Shown here: one piece after another, positions 10,072-19,963 of the stretch
Layout: every line of letters begins with the position of its first letter
Position numbering within the stretch: the stretch's first letter is position 1
Source: Seonamhaeicola aphaedonensis
GTDB lineage: Bacteria; Bacteroidota; Bacteroidia; Flavobacteriales; Flavobacteriaceae
Reading direction: 5' to 3'
NCBI RefSeq assembly: GCF_003386195.1
Contig: NZ_QRDX01000007.1
Location: forward strand, 1 to 64,000
DNA: 64,000 nucleotides
Made by a program: the position numbers and the translations under genes
The notes under the pieces: generated by a model
The model's input: only the letters and a program-made list of their open reading frames with translations
The model's database searches: none
Told to the model about the DNA's origin: nothing

Positions 10072-10344
10072 TTATACTTCTATCATTGTTTCTTCTTTTT
10101 TAGGATTTAAAACATACGTGTACAACCACATGAATGTGAAGGTTGGAATCACATCTAAAAAAGGAAGTGCCTCTTCAATAAATGAAACAACTGCGGCCAC
10201 TTTACCTTCTTTTCCTTTATACAGTTTGGTCATAATTAAGGCCGATGCTGGCGCCCAAACAAAATCAAAAGGGGGAAAAACAATAGATACATATCCCAAA
10301 GCATCTAAAAGAACACTTAAGGCTAATTTTTTATACTTGCTCAT
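10072..10344 (-). CDS. Small conserved membrane protein, 90 aa
   Basis: No named family recognised. The protein has hydrophobic stretches around residues 8-40 and 58-80, with an FPPFDFVWAPASALI segment between the first helix and a KGKEGK loop, and a short charged tail. It resembles small integral membrane proteins common in flavobacteria. It lies downstream of folE on the same strand but has its own promoter inside the end of folE. Confidence 0.65.
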   Translation of the reverse strand: MSKYKKLALSVLLDALGYVSIVFPPFDFVWAPASALIMTKLYKGKEGKVAAVVSFIEEALPFLDVIPTFTFMWLYTYVLNPKKEETMIEV

Positions 10345-10382
10345 GGATAATTAACATAATAAATTGATAACAAGAAATATAC

Positions 10383-10410
10383 CAAATTTATTGTACCATC
10401 TATTTACCAA
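10383..10410 (-). promoter_or_regulatory. Promoter for the 90-aa membrane protein
   Basis: Minus-strand TTG (10410-10408), 17 bp, then TAAATTTG (10390-10383): a full match to the Bacteroidota consensus. The -33 part lies inside the last codons of folE. Confidence 0.6.
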
Positions 10411-10987
10411 TTAATTTTAAAAACTCATTTCGAGTTTCAATTTTTTCAAACTGCCCTCTAAACCCAGAGGTGGTTGTTATAGAGTTTTGTTTTTGTACCC
10501 CGCGCATCATCATACACATATGGGAGGCTTCAATAACCACGGCTACACCCTGTGGTTTTAAAGTATAATTTATACAATCTAATATCTGTTCTGTTAATCG
10601 TTCCTGCACTTGTAATCTTCTTGCAAACACATCTACAATTCTTGGTAGCTTACTTAGTCCTACTATTTGCCCATTAGGAATGTAAGCGATGTGTACTTTA
10701 CCAAAAAACGGAAGTATATGGTGTTCGCAAAGTGAATACAGTTCGATATCCTTAACAATTACCATTTCATCATACGATTCTTTGAACATAGCACTTTTAA
10801 GAATCTCAACAGGGTCTTGGTGATATCCCTGAGTTAAGAATTGCATGGCCTTAGCAGCGCGTTCTGGAGTTTTTAAAAGTCCATCGCGTTCTGTATCCTC
10901 TCCTAAATCTTCAATAATTTTTTTGTAACGGTCTTTAACATCATCAGTTACCTGAATATTGTATTCTTCAAACTTTCTATATGGCAT
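10400..10987 (-). CDS. folE: GTP cyclohydrolase I
   Basis: Converts GTP to dihydroneopterin triphosphate, the first step of tetrahydrofolate synthesis. The zinc-binding set is intact: Cys87 and His90 in [10 protein letters not shown] and Cys158 in [10 protein letters not shown]. The central [23 protein letters not shown] signature region (about 110-132) is present, and the 195-aa length is normal for the type IA enzyme. It is cytosolic and forms a decamer in known members. It is divergent from the LolD-like gene, with 138 bp between. Confidence 0.97.
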   Translation of the reverse strand: MPYRKFEEYNIQVTDDVKDRYKKIIEDLGEDTERDGLLKTPERAAKAMQFLTQGYHQDPVEILKSAMFKESYDEMVIVKDIELYSLCEHHILPFFGKVHIAYIPNGQIVGLSKLPRIVDVFARRLQVQERLTEQILDCINYTLKPQGVAVVIEASHMCMMMRGVQKQNSITTTSGFRGQFEKIETRNEFLKLIGK

Positions 10988-11106
10988 TATTTACTTTTTA
11001 GCTTAATAAAAATAATTAAAAAAAGTTAGACTCGTTTTTTAAAAGAAATCATTGAAAAAAGCAATCATGTTTATCTTGTTGATTACCTTGTAAAGTAGTA
11101 TTTTCA

Positions 11107-11114
11107 TAGCTTTG
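11107..11114 (+). promoter_or_regulatory. -7 promoter box (TAGCTTTG) for the LolD-like ATPase
   Basis: Exact TAnnTTTG match 11 bp before the ATG, with a TTG (11088-11090) 16 bp upstream. The transcript leader would be very short. Confidence 0.55.
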
Positions 11115-11125
11115 AAACTCAAAGA

Positions 11126-11788
11126 ATGATAAAGGCCAAAAACATACACAAATTTTATGGTGATTTACACGTTTTAAAAGGTGTAGATATTAGTGTAGAG
11201 AAAGGTGAAGTAGTATCTATTGTAGGAGCTTCTGGCGCAGGAAAGACAACACTTTTACAGATTTTAGGCACATTAGATAATGCTTCAAATGCAGAGCCTT
11301 ATGAACTCAATATAAATAGTACCAATTTAAAGTCACTATCAGATAAAGAATTAGCAAAGTTTAGAAACCAACATATTGGTTTTATTTTTCAATTTCACCA
11401 ACTATTACCAGAATTTACAGCACTAGAGAATGTTTGTTTACCAGCATTTATAAAAGGGGGGGCAAAACAAGAAGCCGAAAAAAGAGCTAAAGAATTGTTA
11501 GACTTTTTAGGGTTGTCTCACAGGTATGACCATAAACCCAGTGAGCTTTCGGGAGGTGAACAGCAACGGGTTGCCGTAGCCAGATCTTTAATTAATAACC
11601 CTGATTTAATTTTTGCTGACGAACCTTCTGGAAACTTAGATAGTGAATCTGCCGAAAACTTACATAATCTTTTCTTTAAACTTCGTGGTGAGTTTGGACA
11701 AACCTTCGTTATAGTTACTCATAACGAAGATCTTGCAGATATGGCCGACAGAAAGTTAACTATGGTGGATGGTAAATTTTTGAGTTAA
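11126..11788 (+). CDS. ABC transporter ATP-binding protein, LolD-like
   Basis: ATPase subunit of an MacB/LolCDE-type exporter. Walker A is GASGAGKTT (34-42), the ABC signature LSGGEQQ (141-147), Walker B LIFADEP (161-167), and the family's [13 protein letters not shown] segment (91-103) is present. At 220 aa it fits LolD, which powers lipoprotein release from the inner membrane. No permease gene is adjacent, so its partner must be encoded elsewhere and the LolD role is inferred from similarity. It converges on a lipoprotein gene. Confidence 0.85.
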   Translation: MIKAKNIHKFYGDLHVLKGVDISVEKGEVVSIVGASGAGKTTLLQILGTLDNASNAEPYELNINSTNLKSLSDKELAKFRNQHIGFIFQFHQLLPEFTALENVCLPAFIKGGAKQEAEKRAKELLDFLGLSHRYDHKPSELSGGEQQRVAVARSLINNPDLIFADEPSGNLDSESAENLHNLFFKLRGEFGQTFVIVTHNEDLADMADRKLTMVDGKFLS

Positions 11789-11833
11789 AAAAATACCAAC
11801 TTACAATAAGATTTTATTAAAACTAATGCTCGT

Positions 11834-12649
11834 TTAAAAGCCAGTTGTTACTCCAAGTATTGTAATAGTTTTGTTGTTATAATTAATTTTAAAACCTGGA
11901 TAGCCTCCTATATTCAAATCTATAATTCCTGATCTTATAGCCCTAGGCAACAAAACATAATGTAATGGTTCTTCAAAAACTAATGTGTAAGTAGTTCCAT
12001 CAGAACTAAATCCATTTTGAAGCGCGTCTAATAGATACTCATCATCCCAGATGTTTAAGGGAGTTTCAGAACCAGCAATCCATATTCTTGAAGAAGCATC
12101 ATTAAAAGTAACATTTACACCGTCAGTACTAGAAATAATACCATCTTCAACTGTAACAAAAAACTCTATCAAACCATCTTCATTTTCACCAAAATTTTTA
12201 ACAACTTGAGTCCCTCCCACTTTAAAAACTTCATGATAATAGTTATTAAAAGTAATGGTATGTAAACTTTCTTGTTCCCAGTACCATCCCGTTGATACTA
12301 TAGTAATACTGCCTCTACGAATAACACCATCTCTACCTTGCGTTCCAGAACCAAAATCTACTGTTATGGTTTTGGGAAACGTTTCCAAATCAAAAGGTTC
12401 TATTGTAATTGTGGCGTCAATTTTACTACTATTGGTTTTTCCAGTTAAAGAATTTTCAGCAATTAACAGTACATCACCACTATTATTTACTACATCTTGA
12501 AAAATTTCATTAGCTAATACATACTCATTTAGTATATTTATATAAACAGTTCTAGTAGCATCATCAGGGCCAGAGTCATTTAATGGAGTATCGTTTTTTT
12601 GACATGACACAAATAAAATGACAAGTATTGGGGCTAATATCTTTCTCAT
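11834..12649 (-). CDS. Hypothetical lipoprotein, 271 aa
   Basis: The protein starts with MRKILAPILVILFVSC, so Cys16 is the expected lipid anchor. The mature part is predicted to be all-beta, with many Thr, Val and Ile repeats and the segment ITVDFGSGTQGRDGVIRRG (about 95-113) that recurs in surface lipoproteins of Bacteroidota. No enzymatic motif is seen. It is monocistronic and is followed by the convergent LolD-like gene. Confidence 0.72.
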   Translation of the reverse strand: MRKILAPILVILFVSCQKNDTPLNDSGPDDATRTVYINILNEYVLANEIFQDVVNNSGDVLLIAENSLTGKTNSSKIDATITIEPFDLETFPKTITVDFGSGTQGRDGVIRRGSITIVSTGWYWEQESLHTITFNNYYHEVFKVGGTQVVKNFGENEDGLIEFFVTVEDGIISSTDGVNVTFNDASSRIWIAGSETPLNIWDDEYLLDALQNGFSSDGTTYTLVFEEPLHYVLLPRAIRSGIIDLNIGGYPGFKINYNNKTITILGVTTGF

Positions 12650-12926
12650 AACTCAGTAATTTATTACTAATTAACGCTTTTATTTCCTTTAGATTATGGT
12701 TTTTTTATTAAAATCGCTTTAAAAAGACAAAAATACATATTTTATCGATTATTTATAAACTTTTCATGTAATCTAGTACAGGATTTTAAATGAGAATATA
12801 TTCATATCAATTTTTTTATGAAACTCATAACATACCGATATTTATTTCAATTAAATGTTCATTAATTTAAGTATACTTTACATACTTTAGAGTATTTTAA
12901 ATTGAATTTAATATCGTCTTAAATAA

Positions 12927-13697
12927 ATGAAATTAAATAAAAATGAATTACGAGAGTTTTTAGATTTAAAAGTAATTCAATACAATCAGCCAAGATTTAT
13001 AGAAAGTGACCCTATTCAAGTACCTCACCAATTCTCAAAAAAAGAAGACATCGAAATTGCTGGTTTTTTAACCGCCACTATTGCCTGGGGAAACCGCAAA
13101 AGTATCATCAATAACGCTAAACGCTTGATAACCCTTTTAGATAATGCACCATACGATTTTGTTATAAACCATCAAGCTACCGATCTAGAAAAATTAAACA
13201 CATTTGTTCACCGTACTTTTAATGGTGATGATTGTATGCAGTTTGTAAAAAGTTTAAAGCATATATATTTAAATCATTCTGGATTGGAAGCAATTTTTTT
13301 AAAATATGCTAAACCGAATTCATTACAGCTTTCTATTTCAAAATTCAAAGAGGTATTTTTTGAAGTAGACCACTTACCCAGAACCCAAAAGCATATAAGT
13401 AATCCTTTGAAAAACTCCGCCGCCAAACGAATTAATATGTTTTTACGTTGGATGGTTAGACAAGACAATACTGGTGTTGACTTTGGAATTTGGAAAAGCA
13501 TATTGCCCAGTCAGTTATCTTGTCCTCTGGATGTGCACTCAGGTAATGTGGCTAGAAAACTAGGACTTCTAACCAGAAAACAAAACGATGCAAAAGCATT
13601 GCAAGAACTAGATAATTCACTACGCAATCTAGATTCAAACGATCCTGTAAAGTATGATTTTGCGCTATTTGGTTTAGGGGTTTTTGAGGGGTTTTAA
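12927..13697 (+). CDS. TIGR02757 family protein
   Basis: A conserved cytosolic protein of 256 aa. The N-terminal region has the family's DPIQVPHQF and FLTATIAWGNRKSIINNA segments (about 27-72), and the middle has MFLRWMVRQDNTGVDFGIW (about 171-189), followed by CPLDVHSGNVARKLGLL. The C-terminal half shares the helix-hairpin-helix DNA glycosylase look of its family, but no activity is established. It is preceded by a 277-bp AT-rich spacer with no clear signal and ends 53 bp from the convergent peptidase gene. Confidence 0.85.
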   Translation: MKLNKNELREFLDLKVIQYNQPRFIESDPIQVPHQFSKKEDIEIAGFLTATIAWGNRKSIINNAKRLITLLDNAPYDFVINHQATDLEKLNTFVHRTFNGDDCMQFVKSLKHIYLNHSGLEAIFLKYAKPNSLQLSISKFKEVFFEVDHLPRTQKHISNPLKNSAAKRINMFLRWMVRQDNTGVDFGIWKSILPSQLSCPLDVHSGNVARKLGLLTRKQNDAKALQELDNSLRNLDSNDPVKYDFALFGLGVFEGF

Positions 13698-13750
13698 AAA
13701 AATATCAAACTAAAGTTTACCATTTCTTATTTAAAAACTAAAAAAACCGT

Positions 13751-15643
13751 TTAACCTTTCAACCAAGCCTTTCTTAAAGTTTTTTGAGCTTCAGTGGCAT
13801 TTGGCTTTTCAACCAACATTTCTCCTATAGTATATGGCTGGGTCGTGATAGTTTTTATTAAAACTTCCTTACCATCTCTATCTAAAACTACTTCAATATC
13901 TTCTCCTGGTTTCCACATAAATACTTCTTGTAATATTTGATTGGCATTTTGAAGTGTTAAGGCAGTACCCCCAATAGATTTTATAACATCATTGGTTTGA
14001 ACCCCTTGTTCCTTCCAGAAACTATTTTGTAAAGCAGCATCTGTAAAGAAAATTGTTCCTTTTTGTCCGTCACCACTAACAATTGGGACGCCATTTAGTA
14101 AAATAAAGTTGGTTTCTACCTTACCCTCTCCTATTTCTAATCCTACCTTTGTAAAATATTCATTGTAATCAATTGGTATATCACCAACAACATGGGCGTT
14201 GAAAAATTCACCTAATGAAGGATACGTCATAGCAACTATTTCATCAATTAAGGCATCATCTTCAAATGGTTTGTTTTTTCCATACTTATTTGATAATTCT
14301 TTCATTAAAGATAGAATACCTCTGTTTCCGTTACTTTCTTCTCGAATTAAAATATCAATACACATGCCTATTAAAGCGCCTTTTTGATAAACATTTAAAT
14401 ATTCATTTTTGTAAGGTACTTTTAACACATTTTCACTCATTATTGTAAAACTCATGGCATCATTCATCCTTGAAGCTCCTTGTATTTTATCCATAATCTT
14501 TTTGTAAAACTCAGCTTCTTCAACCAAACCTTGATTCACTTGAAATAATGTTGCAAAATACTCAGTTACACCTTCATACATCCATAGATGTTTTGAAAAT
14601 GTGGGATTATTATAATCAAAATAATGCACATCTTCAGAATGTACACTTAGAGGGGTTACAATATGAAAAAACTCATGAGACACTACATCTATCATACTTT
14701 CCTCTAGAGCATCCGCTGGAATATCTTCTGGCATTACTACTACCGTAGACGTATGGTGCTCTAGAGCTCCAAAACCCTTAGGTGAGTCTTCTTTACCTTC
14801 AGAAAGGTATACATAAATATCATAGCGTGGTGTGGTGTTAATAGCTCCCATATAGGCTTTTTGAGCTTCCATCATTTTAAAAATGGTTTCCTTGAGAGAC
14901 TTTGCAGAATGTATTTTGTTAGGAGAATATACACTCAACACAATTTTAATACTTCCAACCTGAAATTCTTCAACATCTAAATTCCCATACATCATTGGGT
15001 TATCAGTAATATCAAAATAACGTGTAGCATAATAGCTAGTAGTTGTGATTTTACCATCTTCACTAGCTGTTGAGTTCACTGTTTGAAGCGCCGATGTTCT
15101 TACAAAATTGGCAGGAGCTGTAACATCTAATTTGTATTGATTGTTTTTTAATGAATCAAAATACCCAATAAACCCGTGCAAGTTAAGCACATAATTCTCT
15201 GGCTCAATATTAGTTCCTGAAGGTGAAAACGGTACATCTTTACCTATACCTCCTTCAGATTCAACATCATAAGTATCATTAACCCAGTATGTTATTTTAT
15301 CCAAATTTTTGGCATCTGCAATAGTCCAAGAATTGTCATCTATTTTAGTTGCAACCATTTCTTCTCCTTGGTAATTAAAAGCCTTAAAATCATCAATATA
15401 CTTCCCAAAATTACTCACAGAATATGTTCCTTGAACTACTTTGGGCAGTCGATAAATTACCGTTTCTGTTGTAAATCTTCCAGGATTAATGGTTACAGGT
15501 GCTTTATCATTTTTTACTGCAGATAAATTAATAGCGGTTTCAATAGGCAAGTTTATTGCCAAATCATTGGTAGATTTTTTTGAAGAACCACAACTTGCCA
15601 TTAAAATACTGGCAAATACAGCAACAAGAATTTTATTGTTCAT
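13751..15643 (-). CDS. M61 family metallopeptidase with PDZ domain, lipoprotein
   Basis: A glycyl-aminopeptidase-like zinc protease, 630 aa. Signal peptide ends ILMASC (Cys18), so it is a lipoprotein of the periplasm or surface. An N-terminal beta domain (about 40-230) precedes the catalytic domain with zinc motif HEFFH (323-327) and a downstream Glu in MYEGVTEYFA (357 or 361). A PDZ domain follows (about 510-600, VQTNDVIKSIGG). Domain order matches M61 proteins. It is monocistronic and convergent with the TIGR02757 gene. Confidence 0.9.
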   Translation of the reverse strand: MNNKILVAVFASILMASCGSSKKSTNDLAINLPIETAINLSAVKNDKAPVTINPGRFTTETVIYRLPKVVQGTYSVSNFGKYIDDFKAFNYQGEEMVATKIDDNSWTIADAKNLDKITYWVNDTYDVESEGGIGKDVPFSPSGTNIEPENYVLNLHGFIGYFDSLKNNQYKLDVTAPANFVRTSALQTVNSTASEDGKITTTSYYATRYFDITDNPMMYGNLDVEEFQVGSIKIVLSVYSPNKIHSAKSLKETIFKMMEAQKAYMGAINTTPRYDIYVYLSEGKEDSPKGFGALEHHTSTVVVMPEDIPADALEESMIDVVSHEFFHIVTPLSVHSEDVHYFDYNNPTFSKHLWMYEGVTEYFATLFQVNQGLVEEAEFYKKIMDKIQGASRMNDAMSFTIMSENVLKVPYKNEYLNVYQKGALIGMCIDILIREESNGNRGILSLMKELSNKYGKNKPFEDDALIDEIVAMTYPSLGEFFNAHVVGDIPIDYNEYFTKVGLEIGEGKVETNFILLNGVPIVSGDGQKGTIFFTDAALQNSFWKEQGVQTNDVIKSIGGTALTLQNANQILQEVFMWKPGEDIEVVLDRDGKEVLIKTITTQPYTIGEMLVEKPNATEAQKTLRKAWLKG

Positions 15644-15741
15644 TGATAGTGAATTTTAAAGTTTTTTAAACGACGTGCAAAATACTACTATGTTACGTTT
15701 ACTGCTCTTAAGGTTTTGTTAAAAGATAGTATATTCGCTGT

Positions 15742-16749
15742 ATGGAAAAGCCCCTCATTAGTATTCTTACACCTTTTAAAAATACAGAAGCTTTTTTAGC
15801 TGAATGTTTAAATTCTATACGAAACCAAACCTATACAAATTGGGAATTACTTATTGTTGATGACCATTCTACAGACCAAAGCTACGCTCTTGTTGAAAAT
15901 TATAGCAATATTGATAGTAGAATTAAGTTATTAAAGAACAATGGTAGGGGTATTATTTCTGCACTTCAAGTAGCCTTTAAAAATAGTTCTGGAGAATTTA
16001 TAACCCGTATGGATAGTGATGATATTATGCTACCAAATAAATTGGAAATATTGGCTAATAATTTAATGACTTATGGAAAGCAACATGTTGCTGTAGGTTT
16101 AGTTGAATATTTTAGCAATCAGGGTATTGGTCCTGGATATAAAAGCTATGAGACTTGGTTAAATAATTTAACCAGAACAGGTAATAATTATGAAGAGATT
16201 TATAAGGAATGTGTGATTCCGTCACCATGTTGGATGATTCATAGAGATGATTTGGTTTCTTGTGGAGCTTTTAACCCCAATATTTACCCAGAAGATTATG
16301 ACTTAACATTCCGGTTTTACAAACATCATTTTAAGTGTATACCATGTGACACTATCATTCATAAATGGCGCGACTATAGCACTAGAACCTCTAGAACACA
16401 TATTCATTATGCCCAAAATCATTTTACCAGTTTAAAAGTGCAGCATTATTTGGATATAGATTATCACTTTAGCAAAACACCAGTTGTTTGGGGAGCAGGT
16501 ACCAAAGGAAAGCTCATGGCTAAAATCTTTTTAGAGCGTGAAATTCCTTTTGAATGGATTTGCGATAACCCCAATAAAATTGGAAGAGCCATTTACGGAA
16601 AAGAGTTGTTGAGCTTTGAAACTCTGGGTACTATTAAAAATGCCCAAAGCCTTATAACGGTGGCAAATAAAAAGGCTCAAAAACAAATAAGAAGTCACTT
16701 AGATAAACTTAATTTAGAACCTGTAAAAGATTATATTTTCTTTTGTTGA
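15742..16749 (+). CDS. Glycosyltransferase family 2 with extra C-terminal Rossmann-like domain
   Basis: An inverting GT-A glycosyltransferase at the N-terminus: PLISILTPFKNTEAFL (4-19), DDHS (about 40), and the metal-binding RMDSDDIM (about 92-99). Residues 1-235 cover the GT2 domain. The last 95 residues start with VVWGAGTKGKLMAKIF, a glycine-rich nucleotide-binding loop, then WICDNPNKIG; this looks like a small Rossmann domain fused to the enzyme. Donor and acceptor are unknown. BatA follows 34 bp downstream with its own -7 box. Confidence 0.85.
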   Translation: MEKPLISILTPFKNTEAFLAECLNSIRNQTYTNWELLIVDDHSTDQSYALVENYSNIDSRIKLLKNNGRGIISALQVAFKNSSGEFITRMDSDDIMLPNKLEILANNLMTYGKQHVAVGLVEYFSNQGIGPGYKSYETWLNNLTRTGNNYEEIYKECVIPSPCWMIHRDDLVSCGAFNPNIYPEDYDLTFRFYKHHFKCIPCDTIIHKWRDYSTRTSRTHIHYAQNHFTSLKVQHYLDIDYHFSKTPVVWGAGTKGKLMAKIFLEREIPFEWICDNPNKIGRAIYGKELLSFETLGTIKNAQSLITVANKKAQKQIRSHLDKLNLEPVKDYIFFC

Positions 16750-16757
16750 AAATTATG

Positions 16758-16765
16758 TAATTTTG
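16758..16765 (+). promoter_or_regulatory. -7 promoter box (TAATTTTG) for the BatA gene
   Basis: Exact TAnnTTTG match in the 34-bp gap, 18 bp before the ATG at 16784. Likely drives the whole BatA-dihydroorotase-esterase run. Confidence 0.5.
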
Positions 16766-16783
16766 ATTAATCAATAAAAAGGA

Positions 16784-18709
16784 ATGCAATTTAAACACCC
16801 CGAACTTCTTTACGCCTTATTGCTACTAATCATTCCTATCATTGTCCACCTTTTCCAATTAAGACGTTTTAAAAAAGAATCCTTTACCAATGTTGCATTC
16901 TTAAAGGAAATAAAACAAAACTCTCGTAAGAGTTCACAAATTAAAAAATGGCTTATTCTCTGTACAAGACTACTGCTTTTAGCAGCTATAGTGATTGCTT
17001 TTGCTCAACCATTCACATCAAAAAATAACGGTTTTAAAACCGAAAGGGAAACGGTTGTCTACATTGATAATTCCTTCAGTATGCAGGCTAAGGGTAACAA
17101 TGGTGAGCTACTAAAGCGTGCTGTTCAGGATTTAGTAGTTAATGTACCCGAAAATGAAAACATTTCTGTCATAACCAATAATGGCACTTTTAAAAACACG
17201 ACCATTAAGGCTATAAAGAATGATTTGTTACAATTAAATTATTCTCCTAACCATTTAACACTAGAGGCTGCGCTATTAAAAAGTGAAATGCTTTTTAGTA
17301 AGAAAAAAGGCTTACTTAAAAATTTAGTTTTTATTTCAGATTTTCAGCAAAACAATGTTGACTTTAATCCAGATTTAGATTCGCTTACCAATTTACATTT
17401 GGTTCAATTAAAACCTATAAACACGAATAATATCGCCATTGACACTGTTTTTATTTCTGAAACTACTCCCATTAATTACCAACTAAAAGTAATTTTAAAA
17501 AATAGCGGTAATCCCATAGATAATATCCCTGTTTCAGTCTACAATGGTGAAAATTTAATTGCCAAAACATCAGTAGAAATTGATAAAATTGCCGAAACTT
17601 CATTTACACTGCCAGCTAATGAAATCATAAACGGAAAAATAACTATTGATGATGTTAATCTAAGGTTTGATAACAACTTGTTCTTTAACATCAATCATGG
17701 TTCAAAAATTAATGTCTTATCTGTTAACGAGGCTGATGATTCATTTTTAGATCGCATTTTTTCAAACGAGGAATTTAACCTGATTTCAACCTCTAATAAT
17801 ACATTAAATTACAATCTTATTGATCAACAACATCTTATAGTTATAAACGAAATAGATCAAATTTCAAACGCCTTAGTTTCTGCCTTAAAACATTTTGTTT
17901 CACAAGGTGGCTCTGTTATTTTGGTTCCTTCTGAAAAGATTAATATACAATCTTATAACCACTTGTTGGCCAACTTTGGTTCAAATTTTACTGCTCAGAT
18001 AAATGCTGAAAAAAGCATCACCACAATAAATTATGCGCATCCGCTTTATAAAAAAGGAGTTTTTGAAAAACAAGTCTTAAACTTCCAATACCCTAAAGTG
18101 GAAAGTTTTTATGAAGCGATATCTAATAGTTACGCATCAGTTTTAAGTTTTGAAGATGGTAAACCGTTTCTTTACCAACATAATAATGTGTTTGTATTTA
18201 CTTCGGCATTAAATAATAACAATTCTAATTTTAAAAACTCACCATTAATAGTACCAACACTTTATAACATTGCAAAACAGAGTTTTAAAACACCCGAATT
18301 ATACTATATCATTGGAAAAGAAAATGAATTTGAAGTAGAAACACAACTTCAACAAGATGATATTTTATCTCTTGTAAATAACGGTATGAGTGTCATACCA
18401 AGACAGAAATACTTTAATAATAAAGTAATTATCAATACTTCTGAAACGCCCAATATTGCAAACATTTACAGTATAAACAATAAAGCTCAAACCATAAAAA
18501 GCGTAAGTTTTAATTACGATAGAAGGGAGAGCATTTTAGAGTATCAAAACTTTTCAAATAATAAAGATGTAATTTTGAGCAATTCAATACACGATGTTTT
18601 TAACACCATAAAAAGTGATACAAAAGTTAATGCCTTGTGGAAATGGTTTGCTATTTTTGCATTGATATTATTGATCACTGAAATGCTCATCTTAAAATAT
18701 TTTAAATGA
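16784..18709 (+). CDS. BatA-domain membrane protein with VWA-like domain
   Basis: A 641-aa inner-membrane protein. It opens with MQFKHPELLYALLLLIIPII, HLFQLRRFKKESFTNV, the BatA N-terminal domain named for Bacteroides aerotolerance genes. A second membrane helix (about 57-77) is followed by a von Willebrand A-like fold starting VVYIDNSFSMQAKG (about 90-103; DxSxS metal-site pattern as DNSFS). The rest is a long extracytoplasmic beta region, and a final helix (about 612-637) returns to the membrane. Function is not firmly known; it is linked to stress tolerance in the phylum. It overlaps the next gene by 4 bp. Confidence 0.88.
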   Translation: MQFKHPELLYALLLLIIPIIVHLFQLRRFKKESFTNVAFLKEIKQNSRKSSQIKKWLILCTRLLLLAAIVIAFAQPFTSKNNGFKTERETVVYIDNSFSMQAKGNNGELLKRAVQDLVVNVPENENISVITNNGTFKNTTIKAIKNDLLQLNYSPNHLTLEAALLKSEMLFSKKKGLLKNLVFISDFQQNNVDFNPDLDSLTNLHLVQLKPINTNNIAIDTVFISETTPINYQLKVILKNSGNPIDNIPVSVYNGENLIAKTSVEIDKIAETSFTLPANEIINGKITIDDVNLRFDNNLFFNINHGSKINVLSVNEADDSFLDRIFSNEEFNLISTSNNTLNYNLIDQQHLIVINEIDQISNALVSALKHFVSQGGSVILVPSEKINIQSYNHLLANFGSNFTAQINAEKSITTINYAHPLYKKGVFEKQVLNFQYPKVESFYEAISNSYASVLSFEDGKPFLYQHNNVFVFTSALNNNNSNFKNSPLIVPTLYNIAKQSFKTPELYYIIGKENEFEVETQLQQDDILSLVNNGMSVIPRQKYFNNKVIINTSETPNIANIYSINNKAQTIKSVSFNYDRRESILEYQNFSNNKDVILSNSIHDVFNTIKSDTKVNALWKWFAIFALILLITEMLILKYFK

Positions 18710-19962
18710 CCATACTTTTAAAATCCGCCACCATCATAGATCCCCAAAGTGAGTTTCACAACACCACTCAAGACATTTTAATTGAAAACGGCACGATTTT
18801 AAAGATTTCCAACAATATTAAAAACACTAATGATTACGAAGAAGTAAAATTAAAAAACCTACATGTTTCTCAAGGTTGGTTTGATAGTAGTGTGTGTTTT
18901 GGTGAGCCTGGTTATGAGGAGCGTGAAACTATAAAGAACGGACTTAAAGTAGCCGCTTCTTCTGGTTTTACAACTATTGCTTTAAACTCAAACACCAATC
19001 CAGTTTTAGACACTAATTCTGATATTACTTTTATTACATCAAAAGCTAGTAATAATATTGTAACGGTACTCCCTATTGGTGCTTTAACCATTGGAAGCAA
19101 AGGTGAAGATTTAGCAGAGCTTTACGATATGAGCACATCTGGAGCCGTGGCGTTCTATGATTACAAGAAACCTATTACTAACCCAAACCTTATGAAAATT
19201 GCGCTTCAATATGCTGCCAATTTTAACGGGTTAGTATGTTCATTTCCGCAGGAAAATAAAATTTCTGGCCACGGGGTTATGAACGAAAACGTTACAAGTA
19301 CCAAACTAGGTTTAAAAGGCATTCCGGCTTTAGCTGAAGCATTACAAGTGGCTCGAGATTTATTCTTGCTAGAATACACAGGCGGCAAATTACACATTCC
19401 TACCATTTCAACTGCTCCATCGGTTGCATTGATAAGAGAAGCCAAAAAAAACAAATTAGATGTTACCTGTAGTGTTGCGATTCATAACTTATGCATTTCA
19501 GACGAAGCTTTAACTAGTTTTGATTCTAACTTGAAAGTATTACCTCCCTTAAGAACTCAAACCGATATAGATGCGCTAATTGCTGGTGCTAAAGATGGTA
19601 CTATTGATATGGTTACTGCAGATCACTCCCCTATTGATATTGAAGAAAAGAAAGTAGAATTTGATCATGCCGAATATGGCACCATAGGTTTAGAAAGTGC
19701 TTTTGGAGCTCTCCAAACTGTCTTTACAACAAAAAAAACTATAGAACTGCTTACTAATGGAAAAAAGCGTTTTGGTGTTGAAGAATCCGCAATAAATATA
19801 GGTAATAAGGCAAATATCACACTTTTTAATCCAGATACAAAATATACCTTTGACAACAATCATATTATATCTCGTTCAAAAAATAGCATTTTTGTGGGCG
19901 CAGAACTTAAGGGTACAGTATATGGTATTATTTCAAACAATAAAATACACTTAAATAACTAA
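18706..19962 (+). CDS. pyrC: Dihydroorotase-like amidohydrolase, probably inactive
   Basis: A 418-aa TIM-barrel amidohydrolase of the dihydroorotase class. The overall fold is clear (GEPGYEERETIKNGLKVAA, 66-84; GTIGLESAFGALQTVF near 325). The metal site is degraded: the usual DxHxHxREPG reads DSSVCFGEPG, so the two His ligands are Ser62 and Cys64; the HxxH(V/L)ST ligand is Thr233 in HIPTIST. Asp306 is kept (TADHSP). It could be a structural partner of aspartate carbamoyltransferase, as inactive PyrC homologues are elsewhere, but this is inference. ATGA overlap with BatA. Confidence 0.85.
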   Translation: MTILLKSATIIDPQSEFHNTTQDILIENGTILKISNNIKNTNDYEEVKLKNLHVSQGWFDSSVCFGEPGYEERETIKNGLKVAASSGFTTIALNSNTNPVLDTNSDITFITSKASNNIVTVLPIGALTIGSKGEDLAELYDMSTSGAVAFYDYKKPITNPNLMKIALQYAANFNGLVCSFPQENKISGHGVMNENVTSTKLGLKGIPALAEALQVARDLFLLEYTGGKLHIPTISTAPSVALIREAKKNKLDVTCSVAIHNLCISDEALTSFDSNLKVLPPLRTQTDIDALIAGAKDGTIDMVTADHSPIDIEEKKVEFDHAEYGTIGLESAFGALQTVFTTKKTIELLTNGKKRFGVEESAINIGNKANITLFNPDTKYTFDNNHIISRSKNSIFVGAELKGTVYGIISNNKIHLNN

Positions 19963-19963
19963 A

